A DNA stretch of 64,000 nucleotides from Poriferisodalis sp965208485. GTDB lineage: Bacteria; Actinomycetota; Acidimicrobiia; Acidimicrobiales; Poriferisodalaceae. Both the position numbers and the translations under genes were made by a program. Each line of letters opens with the position of its first letter. Position 1 is the first letter of the stretch. The notes below the pieces were generated by a model. That model was given only the letters and a program-made list of their open reading frames with translations. It ran no database searches and had not been told where the DNA came from. The stretch covers positions 496,001 through 560,000 of the forward strand of contig NZ_OZ242344.1 of NCBI RefSeq assembly GCF_965208485.1. The letters are read 5' to 3'. This document shows positions 54,304-62,286 of the stretch, one piece after another.

Positions 54304-54738
54304 ATGGCTGACGACACCGATACCGCTGCGGGACGCTCGCTCACGCTGAGCGGAGCCCGCAAGGCACTCGACACCGCGCTGGCAAAAGCCGAAGACATGG
54401 GCTTGCGCTTCTGCATCGCCGTGACCGACACCTCTGGCGAGCCGGTCGCCACCGCTCGCATGGACGGCGCGCCGCGGCTGTCGGCAGGCATAGCGCTCAA
54501 CAAAGCCTTCACGGTGGCTGGCTTCGGCGGCATGCCCAGCGGCAACTGGTGGGACCTCATCAAGGACGATCCGTCGCTGGTGCATGGCATCACCCATACG
54601 CCACGGCTGATCGTGTTCGGCGGTGGTGTACCGATCGTCGTCGGCGGTGAACTGGTGGGCGCTATCGGCGTGTCGGGCGGTTCTGCGCAGGAGGACACCG
54701 AAGTGGCCCAAGCCGGCGCGGATGCCGTCACCGGTTAG
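54304..54738 (+). CDS. GlcG/HbpS-family protein
   Basis: A 144-residue PAS-like fold of the GlcG/HbpS (DUF336) family: LSGARKALDTALAKAEDMGL, CIAVTDTSGEPVATARMDGA, SAGIALNKAFTVAGFGGMPS and the C-terminal GGVPIVVGGELVGAIGVSGG are the signatures. Some members bind heme or are encoded with glycolate or diol oxidation genes. Start at ATG 54304; upstream in-frame codons are not conserved. It is divergent from the VOC gene. Confidence 0.85.
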   Translation: MADDTDTAAGRSLTLSGARKALDTALAKAEDMGLRFCIAVTDTSGEPVATARMDGAPRLSAGIALNKAFTVAGFGGMPSGNWWDLIKDDPSLVHGITHTPRLIVFGGGVPIVVGGELVGAIGVSGGSAQEDTEVAQAGADAVTG

Positions 54739-54794
54739 CTGGAGTCCCTGAATCTGCCCGGTCGTCCCGGGACTCCCAGAGTTGCGTCGTCGGG

Positions 54795-55520
54795 TCAGCT
54801 CTGGCGGTTCACCAGCCACTCCTCGAACTCGGGGCGACGGTTCTTGGCGATCGGGAACGCGCCGATCGTGCTCTCCCCCGCGGCGACCCGCTCGATCGCC
54901 CATTCCTCTTCGATTTCTTGGGCGTAGGAGTCGTTGGCCACTTCCTCGGCCAGAAGCGCCGGGACCACGACCGCGCCCTCGCCGTCGCCCACGATGATGT
55001 CCCCCGGAAAGACCGTCACACCTGCACACGCAATCGGCACTTGGTGGTCGAGCGGCGTGTGCAGCCGTCCGAGGGTCGCGGCATGCGATGACTGGTGGTA
55101 CACAGGCAGTCCGACATCGGCCACCGCGGGCGTGTCGCGCAAAGCGCCGTCGGTGACGAAGCCTGACGCGCCGAGGTGCTTGATGCGCATCGTGAAGATG
55201 TCGCCGATCGTGCCGGCATGCGGTTCACCGCGGGCTTCCACGATCAGCACCTCTTCGGGTTCGATCGACTCGACAGCGCGGCGCTGCGCGTTCTGGCCTT
55301 CCAAGCGGCGCTCGAAGTCCTCCCGCTTGGGCACGAACCGCAGCGTGTGCGCGTAGCCGAGCATCCGCTGTCCCTCGTTCAGTGGCCGCAAGCCGTTGAG
55401 GAAGCTGTTCTGCATGCCTCGACGCTGCATCTGACCGGCCAGCGTGGCGGTGGACACCGCGTTGAACTTCATTCGCATGTCGTCGGTAAACTCGGTCGGG
55501 CGGTGTTCGGCGTCGGCCAT
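54795..55520 (-). CDS. RraA-like aldolase/regulator-fold protein
   Basis: A 241-residue protein of the RraA/HMG-aldolase family. Signatures: VSTATLAGQMQRRGMQNSFL, VEARGEPHAGTIGDIFTMRI, VTDGALRDTPAVADVGLPVY and VFPGDIIVGDGEGAVVVPAL, the last two being the substrate/metal-binding loops of oxaloacetate decarboxylase-type members. Start at ATG 55520 with GGGGGAT upstream. A role in degradation of 4-hydroxy-4-methyl-2-oxoglutarate-type acids is plausible given the aromatic genes nearby. Confidence 0.85.
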   Translation of the reverse strand: MADAEHRPTEFTDDMRMKFNAVSTATLAGQMQRRGMQNSFLNGLRPLNEGQRMLGYAHTLRFVPKREDFERRLEGQNAQRRAVESIEPEEVLIVEARGEPHAGTIGDIFTMRIKHLGASGFVTDGALRDTPAVADVGLPVYHQSSHAATLGRLHTPLDHQVPIACAGVTVFPGDIIVGDGEGAVVVPALLAEEVANDSYAQEIEEEWAIERVAAGESTIGAFPIAKNRRPEFEEWLVNRQS

Positions 55521-55791
55521 GGGATCCCCCTGTTCTGCACGGTCGTTCTGCACGGTCCGGCTGATTCTGATTGACGCGAGCACATGCTGTGCCTGCCGCA
55601 ATGTAATCAGCACTCGGCTCAGGCACCGTCTGAGACGGCAAGGCACCTGCCAGCGCTGAGTTCAGCCCGATGGACGCTCCCCATCGACCGAATCACTGCC
55701 TTCGGCTCGCTTGCTGCAAGACTGAGCCGATGGCTGCCGAGGAATCCGGCAAGACGGAATCAAGGCGACAAGGCCGCAGCGTCGGCTGTCC

Positions 55792-57192
55792 GTGGAGCCG
55801 GAAGGAAGCTTTGCGGCACCGACAAAGACCGACGACCCCATCGAGCTGTCCAGCCGGCTGATCGACACGGGCGTGGCCGACGAGCGCATCGTGCGGGTCG
55901 ACAACGCACTGAGCGAGATCGACGACAACGTGGCGGTGATCGAGGCGTTCAGCAACATGGTCGCGTTCGGCACCGACGACGGCCTGGTGTGCTTCGACGC
56001 CAGCGGACCGCTCAACGGCACGGCGGTGGTGGAATCGCTGCGGCGCTGGTCCAGCGATCGCATCAACACGCTGCTGTACACCCACGGTCACATCGACCAT
56101 GTGGGCGGCAGCGGGGCACTGGCTGCAGATGCGGCTGAACGCAGCCAGCCGGCGCCGCTGGTGGTGAGCCACGACAACGTGATCCCGCGCTTCGAGCGCT
56201 ACAACGCCACCAACGGCTACAACCTCATCATCAACCGTCGGCAGTTCGGCGGCTTGCCGCCGAACCATTCAGCACGGAGGGCTTCACTGCGCCATCGTGG
56301 CGTCGGCATCACCGGTCCCCGGCCCAACTTCCTGCCGACGGACGCGCTCTGGCCGACGCGCACCTACAGCTCGAACGATTCGCTGTCGGTGGGCGGACTC
56401 GATTTCGAGCTGCATCACGACAAGGGCGAGACCGACGATCACACGTGGGCGTGGGTGCCCTCGCACCGGGCGATCTGCCCCGGCGACCTGGTCGTGTGGG
56501 TGTTCCCCAACGCCGGGAACCCCCAGAAGGTGCAGCGCTATCCGCTCGAATGGGCGCGGGCGCTGCGCCGCATGGATGCGTTGGAGCCCGAGCTGCTCGT
56601 TCCGGCGCACGGCCCGCCGGTGCGGGGCCGTGAGCGGATCGCCACGGTGCTGCTGACACTGGCCGAATCACTGGAGACCCTCGTCAGCCAGACGCTCGAC
56701 CTGATGAACGAGGGCGCGTCGCTCGACGAGATCCTCCAGAGCGTGTCGCTGCCGGCCGAGTGGCTGGAGCGCCCGTGGATGCGGCCCGTGTACGACGAGC
56801 CGGAGTTCGTGATTCGCAACATCTGGCGGCTGTACGGGGGATGGTGGGATCTCGACCCGGCATACCTCAAGCCCTCTCCCAAGGCTGAGTTGGCCAGCGA
56901 ACTCGTGCGGATGGGCGGTGGCGCTGAGGAGTTTGCGCAGCGGGCGCAGGGACTGGCGGAGGCCGGCGACCTCCAGTTGGCGTGTCACCTGATCGAGCTC
57001 GCTGTGGCTGCCGATCCGACATCAGCAAGCTTGCACGGCGTGCGCGCCGAGATCTACGAAGCCCGGCGGGCGGCCGAGCAGTCGCTGATGTCGATCGGCA
57101 TCTTCAGCGCCGCAGCCGCCGAGTCGCGCGACATCGCCTCCGAGAGCGATGACGGCGAGATTCCGACGCGTGGCATTTCCGAGCCCTGCTGA
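55792..57192 (+). CDS. Metallo-beta-lactamase-fold hydrolase (alkylsulfatase-like)
   Basis: A 466-residue protein. The dinuclear metal site is NTLLYTHGHIDHVGGSGAL (HxHxDH, about residues 98-103), with further ligands in DKGETDDHTWAWVP and LLVPAHGPPVRGRE. The C-terminal region (YGGWWDLDPAYLKPSPKAEL, GDLQLACHLIELAVAADPTS) is the dimerisation domain found in SdsA-type alkylsulfatases and related proteins. Several starts are possible (55792 GTG-type or later). It probably hydrolyses an ester or sulfate; unknown substrate. Confidence 0.85.
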   Translation: MEPEGSFAAPTKTDDPIELSSRLIDTGVADERIVRVDNALSEIDDNVAVIEAFSNMVAFGTDDGLVCFDASGPLNGTAVVESLRRWSSDRINTLLYTHGHIDHVGGSGALAADAAERSQPAPLVVSHDNVIPRFERYNATNGYNLIINRRQFGGLPPNHSARRASLRHRGVGITGPRPNFLPTDALWPTRTYSSNDSLSVGGLDFELHHDKGETDDHTWAWVPSHRAICPGDLVVWVFPNAGNPQKVQRYPLEWARALRRMDALEPELLVPAHGPPVRGRERIATVLLTLAESLETLVSQTLDLMNEGASLDEILQSVSLPAEWLERPWMRPVYDEPEFVIRNIWRLYGGWWDLDPAYLKPSPKAELASELVRMGGGAEEFAQRAQGLAEAGDLQLACHLIELAVAADPTSASLHGVRAEIYEARRAAEQSLMSIGIFSAAAAESRDIASESDDGEIPTRGISEPC

Positions 57193-57573
57193 TCCCCATT
57201 TGTACGGGGTTTGTCAAGATCCACCGAAAACAGTTTCAAGACTTCCGGACGACTGCCTACGGTTCGCGGCGCGTGACCCGTTTCCGCCAGCGCTCTCGTC
57301 GGATTGAGCGCACTTGCGCCATGGAAAGGCGTAACCCCGGCCGTTTGCCGAAGCAGTGACGGTTCCAGGGTCTTCGATGGAAATTCGAAGGCCAAGAAGG
57401 ACAGTGTCAAACATCAACTTCCGAGAGATCGCCGACCGTCCTTGAGCGACGGGCGCCGGAGCGACGGGCGCACAACAGGTTCGCGGCGGCGCTGAGGCAT
57501 AGTCTCCGGGTATCGGCTCGGCTTGCCCGCGGCCGCGATTTGCAGGCTGGAACGGCGGGGCTGGAGCACGCAC
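57193..57573. other. 381-bp intergenic region with a 15-bp-period tandem repeat
   Basis: No gene is evident. A weak hairpin CCCC-ATTTGTAC-GGGG (57195-57210) just after the upstream stop is followed by TTTGT and could end transcription. GAGCGACGGGCGC occurs twice at 57444-57456 and 57459-57471. The promoter of the EamA gene should lie in the last 150 bp but no clear consensus is seen. Confidence 0.4.
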
Positions 57574-58509
57574 ATGGCCGATAGCGGACCGAGCACGGCG
57601 CCGGGAGCGCCGTACGGGGGGCGCGGCGCACCCGCGGCGTCCGAGCGCGCACTCGGTGTACCCGCCGCAGCCGTGGCGATGGTGGGCTGGGCTGCCTCGG
57701 GCGTGATCGCCAAGGGCATCTCCGAACTCGGGCCGCTGGCCGTTGTGTTCTGGCGGATGTGGCTCTACACCGGGCTCGTCGCGCTGTTCCTGTGGGCCAA
57801 CCGCACCCCGCTGCGGCTGTCGTCGATCAAGGTCTCGTTCTGGGGCGGGTTCTCGCTGGCGTTCGACATCATGCTGTTCTTCGTCGCACTGCGGATGACC
57901 ACGGTCGCCAACGCCACGGTGGTGGCGTCCCTGCAGCCGCTGCTGATGCTCTTCCTGGCGCCGCGCATCTTCGGTGAGCAGCCGGGTCGGCGCCACTGGG
58001 GTCTGGCTCTGGTTGCCATCGGCGGCATCGCCATCGTCGTGCTCGGTTCCACAGGCATCCCCGAGTGGAGCATGCTCGGCGACCTGCTGGCGTTCGGCGC
58101 GCTGTTCGCCTGGACCGGCTACTTCGTATTCTCGAAGCTCAGCACCCAGAAGATCGCCGCAGCCCAGTACACGGCCGGCAGTGCGCTGGTGTGCTCTCTG
58201 GTGGCGACACCGTTCGCTCTCGCGTCGGGGCAGGTGTTCGATTGGCCGTCAGCTGGCGCGTGGCTGTGGCTGGGCATCATGGCCGTCGGGCCTGGGGTCG
58301 CGAGTCACATGCTGATGAACTGGTCGCTGATGCGAATTCCCTCGTGGCTGGGCTCGGTGATGACGCTGGCGATTCCCGTCACCAGCACGCTGATGGCCTG
58401 GGCCTTCCTGGGCGATCAGGTGTCGCTATGGCAATTCGTCGGGATGACGGTGGTGATGTTCGCCCTGGCTGCAGTCGTGTTCGAACAATCCCGCACCAAG
58501 CTGACCTAG
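57574..58509 (+). CDS. EamA-family (DMT superfamily) transporter
   Basis: A 311-residue membrane protein with ten predicted helices in two EamA repeats. Helices include AVAMVGWAASGVIAKGISEL, FWGGFSLAFDIMLFFVAL, TTVANATVVASLQPLLMLFL and SVMTLAIPVTSTLMAWAFLG, GDQVSLWQFVGMTVVMFALA. It exports or imports a small metabolite. The start at ATG 57574 avoids a non-conserved extension. The stop codon TAG is supplied by the CTAG at the edge of miniature element E. Confidence 0.9.
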   Translation: MADSGPSTAPGAPYGGRGAPAASERALGVPAAAVAMVGWAASGVIAKGISELGPLAVVFWRMWLYTGLVALFLWANRTPLRLSSIKVSFWGGFSLAFDIMLFFVALRMTTVANATVVASLQPLLMLFLAPRIFGEQPGRRHWGLALVAIGGIAIVVLGSTGIPEWSMLGDLLAFGALFAWTGYFVFSKLSTQKIAAAQYTAGSALVCSLVATPFALASGQVFDWPSAGAWLWLGIMAVGPGVASHMLMNWSLMRIPSWLGSVMTLAIPVTSTLMAWAFLGDQVSLWQFVGMTVVMFALAAVVFEQSRTKLT

Positions 58510-58611
58510 CAGGATGCTGAAATATGCAGGTCTGGCCGGAGCACAAGCCCCTGACCTGCGGGTTTGCAACTGGACACCGCCCGAAAATCGACTTTTTCAG
58601 CATCCTGCTAG
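58506..58611. mobile_element. 106-bp CTAG-bounded miniature element, type 2 (copy E)
   Basis: Perfect 17-bp terminal repeats CTAGCAGGATGCTGAAA at both ends. The core (CTGACCTGCGG on this strand) is at offset 46-56, and GCAGGTC (58527-58533) can pair with GACCTGC (58552-58558). No parental transposase with this end is present in the window. Its right CTAG is shared with copy D. Confidence 0.8.
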
Positions 58612-58713
58612 AGGCTGGTCGGAAAGCCGCTATTTCGGCGTTTGTCAGATGCAAACCCGCAGGTCAGGGACTTGCTGTGTCGGCAAGATCCCCTTTTCCG
58701 ACCACCCTCCTAG
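58608..58713. mobile_element. 106-bp CTAG-bounded miniature element, type 1 (copy D)
   Basis: Almost identical to copies A and C inside (one or two base changes), with core CCGCAGGTCAG at 58656-58666. The left end is one G shorter (CTAG then AGGCTGGTCGG). Right end complement CTAGGAGGGTGGTCGGAAA as in copy A. It follows copy E with a shared CTAG. Confidence 0.8.
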
Positions 58714-58727
58714 AGGCTGGGCCAGTA

Positions 58728-58844
58728 GGCGAAGCCGAGGCCCGAGCGGCTCGTGAGCCCGAATCCGATGGGAATTGGGAACAAGAGCGGGAAACAACTG
58801 GTGCGGCAACGAAGGGGTTCGCCTACCCGCCCGGCTCCTTGGAC
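58728..58844 (+). repeat. Open-frame interspersed repeat, intergenic copy (58.7 kb)
   Basis: Aligns with the copy inside the ligase-fold gene (complement of 34000-34116) over its length, sharing AAGAGCGGGAAACAACTGG-like and CTACCCGCCCGGCTCCTT blocks. The frame is open and encodes a Glu/Arg/Ala-rich peptide (GEAEARAAREPESDGNWEQE). A 5-bp inverted repeat CGAGC-G-GCTCG near its start becomes CGGGC-G-GCCCG in the 62.2-kb copy, a paired change. No gene is assigned here. Confidence 0.65.
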
Positions 58845-58864
58845 AGTCACGTCCGCGAACTCGT

Positions 58865-60337
58865 TCAGTTCGCGGCGTGGACCGGCGGACGGCGCTGGGA
58901 CCAGGGTGCCGCCTGTTCCATCTGAGCGGCGACACGCAGCAGCACGTCCTCGCGGCCTGACGCCGCCACGAGCTGGACGCCGATGGGCAGTCCCTCGGGC
59001 GACATCCCCTCGGGCGTGCCGAGCGGCACCGAGATGGCAGGCTGGCCGCTGACGTTGAACTGCGGCAGGTAGGGGGTCACCTTGGCCAAGCGTCGCACCA
59101 GCGTGCGCTCGTCGCCCTCGACCAAGTAGCCGACCGGCGGCGGCACCACGCCCAGTGTGGGGGTCAGCAGCAGGTCGAAGCCGTCGCCGGTGCCGGGCTG
59201 GGGGTTCCACCACTGCACGAGGCGGCGGGTGAAGAGATGCAAGCGCTCCCGGCTCGCCAGGATGTCAGCCCCGCTGATCTTCGTGCCGCGCTGGTAGTTG
59301 ATCCACGCGACCGGCTCCATGTCGTCTTCGCCCCACGGGCGTCCCAGCACGCTCTCGTAGGAGCGCATCGTCGCCGTGGCGCTGGCGCGCATGATGCGGA
59401 CGTAGTCGTACATGTAGTCGTTGGTCGCCATGGCTTCGGGCAATGCCGGCTCGACCCGGTGGCCGAGGCCGTCGAGCACGCCGGCAGCGGCTTCGGCGGC
59501 TTGGGTGCAGAACGGATCGGTGTCCTCGAACGGGATCGTGGAGCTGACGCCGATGCGCAGTTGCCCGGGATCCTGGCCGACCTCGGCGACGTAGCCATCG
59601 GCCGGCGCCGGGTGTGCGGGCACGTAGGGATCGCCCGGCTCGGGACCGGCCAGCACGTCGAGCGCCAGCGCGGCGTCGCGCACGGTCAAGGCAACGGCGC
59701 CATCGGTAGTGCCGCCACCCCAGCCCTCGCCGGCCGGGGCGCTCGAGATCCGGCCGCGCGACGGCTTGAGCCCCACGAGCCCGTTGGCGCTGGCGGGTAT
59801 GCGGATGGAGCCGCCGCCATCGCTGGCGTGCGCGATCGGCACGATGCCCGCAGCCACCGCGGCCGCTGCGCCGCCGCTGGAGCCAAGCACCGTGTGGTCG
59901 GTGTGCCAAGGATTACGGGTAGGGCCATACAGCATCGTCTCGGCTGCGGCAGGGCACTGCCCGCCGCCGAGCTCGGGGCTGTGCGAATGGCCGATGCTGA
60001 TCGCACCGGCCTGAGCCCACCGGCGGGCCACCGCCCCGGTCTCGGTGCATCGGTGGTCAAGCTCGGCCAATCGGCGATTGCCCTGGTAGGCGGGCTCGCC
60101 CTCCACTGGGCAGAACAGATCCTTCAGCGCGATCGGCACCCCGGCCAGCAGCCCGTCCCGATAGCCGCTGCCGACCTGTTCGGCGGCCTGCCTCCGGGCG
60201 GAGCCGAACGTGTCGACGACGATGGCGTTGATCGTCAGATTCACCTGCTCGCAGCGGGCGATGGCCTCCTCGACTGCCGTAGCGGCGTCGGTCTCCCCAG
60301 CCTGCACACGTGCTGCCAGCGCCGTTGCATCGTTCAT
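58865..60337 (-). CDS. Amidase (amidase-signature family)
   Basis: A 490-residue amidase-signature enzyme. The catalytic Lys is in GVPIALKDLFCPVEGEPAYQ, the Ser pair in TVLGSSGGAAAAVAAGIVPI and the nearby ASDGGGSIRIPASANGLVGL, which is the Gly/Ser-rich signature. Start at ATG 60337. Such enzymes hydrolyse amides or act like GatA; without gatB/gatC beside it a catabolic amidase is more likely. Confidence 0.9.
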   Translation of the reverse strand: MNDATALAARVQAGETDAATAVEEAIARCEQVNLTINAIVVDTFGSARRQAAEQVGSGYRDGLLAGVPIALKDLFCPVEGEPAYQGNRRLAELDHRCTETGAVARRWAQAGAISIGHSHSPELGGGQCPAAAETMLYGPTRNPWHTDHTVLGSSGGAAAAVAAGIVPIAHASDGGGSIRIPASANGLVGLKPSRGRISSAPAGEGWGGGTTDGAVALTVRDAALALDVLAGPEPGDPYVPAHPAPADGYVAEVGQDPGQLRIGVSSTIPFEDTDPFCTQAAEAAAGVLDGLGHRVEPALPEAMATNDYMYDYVRIMRASATATMRSYESVLGRPWGEDDMEPVAWINYQRGTKISGADILASRERLHLFTRRLVQWWNPQPGTGDGFDLLLTPTLGVVPPPVGYLVEGDERTLVRRLAKVTPYLPQFNVSGQPAISVPLGTPEGMSPEGLPIGVQLVAASGREDVLLRVAAQMEQAAPWSQRRPPVHAAN

Positions 60338-60422
60338 CTTCGCTCCTGTCGCCGTGGGATCACTGCTTGCTGCGCCAGCCCGCAGCCCCGCCGTCAACGG
60401 CGAAGTCTCGCGCACGGAGTGT

Positions 60423-60824
60423 CTAGCCAGCCGGGTCGAAGATCTCCACCTCGCAGTCGATGCCTGACGCGCGGGCAAGGCGTCCATCGCCAGTCAGCAG
60501 CGTCGCGCCGGTGTACTCCGCCAGCGCCACATAGGAAGCGTCGTAGGCGGTGAGATTGTGGCGGAGTTCCCAGCATCGCTCGAGCAGGACCTTGTGGTCG
60601 ATGCGCATGATCCTCAGGTCAGCGAGGTTGCGAAGGCCGCGCTGTGCCTCCGCAACGGAGATGTCTCCCCGCCGGTTCATGGACCGCAATGCGTGAGCAA
60701 CCTCGATGTCGATGAGATGGGGGGCGAGCGCCTGCTCGTTCATGATTCGACGGACCGCGACGGGACCCTCGTCGTCGGCGCCGGCCAGCGCCGAGACGAC
60801 AACACTGGCATCGACAACGATCAC
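60423..60824 (-). CDS. vapC: VapC-like PIN-domain toxin (second pair)
   Basis: A 133-residue PIN-domain ribonuclease. MIVVDASVVVSALAG gives the first acidic residue, APHLIDIEVAHALRSMNRRG the second (Glu), and LTAYDASYVALAEYTGATLL with LTGDGRLARA the last two. The ATG overlaps the antitoxin stop by 4 bp. It is unrelated in detail to the vapC at the left end of the window. Confidence 0.88.
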   Translation of the reverse strand: MIVVDASVVVSALAGADDEGPVAVRRIMNEQALAPHLIDIEVAHALRSMNRRGDISVAEAQRGLRNLADLRIMRIDHKVLLERCWELRHNLTAYDASYVALAEYTGATLLTGDGRLARASGIDCEVEIFDPAG

Positions 60825-61063
60825 TCTGCGTCGCGGTGGGCACGGATGACCTCGACGATGGTGTCGATGCCCAGTCCCGTATCGCCATACATCAACGCCT
60901 CGGCGCGCTTGCGTGCAAGCAATTCCTCCATGCTCGTCAATTCAGCCTCTCGGCAGACGGCTTCAAGCATGTACTGCTGCAACGACTGGCCCGAATCAGC
61001 CGCGCGACGCTGAAGCTTCTCATGAACCTCGTCGGGCACATTTCGGACTTGAATTGTCGCCAT
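60821..61063 (-). CDS. vapB: FitA/VapB-type ribbon-helix-helix antitoxin
   Basis: An 80-residue antitoxin. MATIQVRNVPDEVHEKLQRR and AADSGQSLQQYMLEAVCREA are a standard FitA-like ribbon-helix-helix (residues 1-40); the remaining acidic tail binds the toxin. Translation is coupled to vapC. The start lies close to iterated TAGCGCT sites that are likely bound by this protein. Confidence 0.85.
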   Translation of the reverse strand: MATIQVRNVPDEVHEKLQRRAADSGQSLQQYMLEAVCREAELTSMEELLARKRAEALMYGDTGLGIDTIVEVIRAHRDAE

Positions 61064-61072
61064 GAGGCCACC

Positions 61073-61100
61073 CTAGCGCTGAACTAGCGCTAGCAGCGCT
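61073..61100. promoter_or_regulatory. Probable VapB operator: iterated TAGCGCT
   Basis: CTAGCGCT at 61073-61080 and 61084-61091 (11-bp spacing) and AGCGCT at 61095-61100; the middle site extends to the 10-bp palindrome CTAGCGCTAG (61084-61093). It lies just upstream of the vapB start, the usual place of operator repeats for ribbon-helix-helix antitoxins. Confidence 0.5.
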
Positions 61101-61189
61101 GTCTTGGCGCTGCAACCAAGTTGTGCACCTGTGCAAACTTGCGCAGATCAGCAATCAGCCCGTGTGATCACAGCCCGTTCGGGCGATGC

Positions 61190-61321
61190 TCAGCGGCCCT
61201 GCCAGTTGGGCTGGCGCTTCTCGGCGAAGGCTCGGGGGCCTTCTTTGACATCCTCGCTGGCCATCAGGCGAGCCATGGCCGGGCAGGGGTGATCGAAGGC
61301 CTCGCCCAGCGGCGAACGCGT
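61190..61321 (-). pseudogene. 3' remnant of an enoyl-CoA hydratase gene
   Basis: The minus strand encodes about 43 residues ending MARLMASEDVKEGPRAFAEK then RQPNWQGR and a stop, the characteristic C-terminus of crotonase-family enoyl-CoA hydratases. No upstream part of the fold is present in any frame, so the 5' part has been deleted. The remnant lies antisense between vapB and the dienelactone hydrolase gene. Confidence 0.7.
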
Positions 61322-61420
61322 GTCTGCCAGCGCTGCGGCTCTGGACGCACTACACAAGGGGCGCACGTGTGCTGCCGCGGCTCTGCGGGTAGGGGCAGCG
61401 TCAGCAGCGAGGAGGCAGCG

Positions 61421-62161
61421 ATGTTCGAAGACCACGTCTCGATCGACACCGGTGAGGGCGAGATGAGCACCTTCGTGGTGCACCCCGAGCCCAGCGAGCG
61501 GCGACCGGGGCCGTTCCCGACGGTGCTGTTCCTGATGGATGCACCCGGCAAGCGCGAAGAGTTGCACGACATGGCCCGGCGCATCGCCACTGTCGGCTAC
61601 TACGTGCTGCTGCCGAACCTGTACTACCGGGACATTCCGGGCTTCATCGTGCAGCGTGACGACCCAGCTAGCCGCAAGTTCATGTTCGAGCTGATGACCA
61701 ACCTGTCCAACGCAATGGTGTCCCGGGATGCCGCTGCGCTGCTGCGCTACGCCGACGCCGACCCGGCTGCCAGCACCGAGCGGGTCGGCACCACCGGCTA
61801 CTGCATGACCGGCCCGATGGCGATCTGGCTGGCCGCCGACTATCCCGACCAGATCACGGCCGCTGCGTCGATCCACGGTGTGCGACTGGCGGTCGACGCC
61901 GCCGATTCACCGCACCTGCGGGCACCCGACATCCGCGGCGAAGTACTGGTGATGTCCGCCGAGCACGACGACTACGTCGACCGGACGCACTACGACCGCC
62001 TGTGCAAGACGTTCGTCGACGCCGGCACCGATGCGCAGACCTACTGGGTGGACGGCACTCATCACGGCTTCGTGTTCCCCCAGCGGGAGGTGTACGACAA
62101 GCCCGCCGCTGAGCGCCACTGGGAGCTGCTGCTGGACATGTTTGCGCGCCAGCTGCACTGA
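61421..62161 (+). CDS. Dienelactone hydrolase-family protein
   Basis: A 246-residue alpha/beta hydrolase. The Cys nucleophile is in GTTGYCMTGPMAIWLAADYP, the Asp in VLVMSAEHDDYVDRTHYD and the His in WVDGTHHGFVFPQREVYDKP, matching the Cys-Asp-His triad of dienelactone hydrolases. Start at ATG 61421 after a strong GGAGG. It could open lactones formed from catechol ring cleavage, in line with the HpaB and VOC genes. Confidence 0.88.
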   Translation: MFEDHVSIDTGEGEMSTFVVHPEPSERRPGPFPTVLFLMDAPGKREELHDMARRIATVGYYVLLPNLYYRDIPGFIVQRDDPASRKFMFELMTNLSNAMVSRDAAALLRYADADPAASTERVGTTGYCMTGPMAIWLAADYPDQITAAASIHGVRLAVDAADSPHLRAPDIRGEVLVMSAEHDDYVDRTHYDRLCKTFVDAGTDAQTYWVDGTHHGFVFPQREVYDKPAAERHWELLLDMFARQLH

Positions 62162-62174
62162 GCCTGAGCCGACA

Positions 62175-62255
62175 GGTGAAGCCGTGGCCCGGGCGGCCCG
62201 CGAGCCCGTATCGAATCGAAACAGGGAGCTAGAGCGGGAAGCATTGAGCGGGCAG
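62175..62255 (+). repeat. Open-frame interspersed repeat, intergenic copy (62.2 kb)
   Basis: Starts 14 bp after the dienelactone hydrolase stop. It shares GCCGTGGCCCGGGCGGCCCG, CGAGCCCGTATCGAATCG and AGAGCGGGAAGC-like blocks with the 58.7-kb copy and again reads openly (GEAVARAAREPVSNRNRELE). The inverted repeat CGGGC-G-GCCCG differs from the 58.7-kb copy by a compensated pair. Confidence 0.6.
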
Positions 62256-62286
62256 GCGCCGTGGCACGGTGCCACACTGTCGCCCC

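Noticed and set aside
33242..58713. Integron attC sites or a CRISPR array
   Set aside because: The elements are dispersed, have CTAG ends and no RYYYAAC/GTTRRRY core pairs, no integrase and no regularly spaced spacers.
61190..61876. A 228-residue minus-strand protein antisense to dienelactone hydrolase
   Set aside because: Only the last 43 residues match enoyl-CoA hydratase; the rest mirrors the hydrolase gene.
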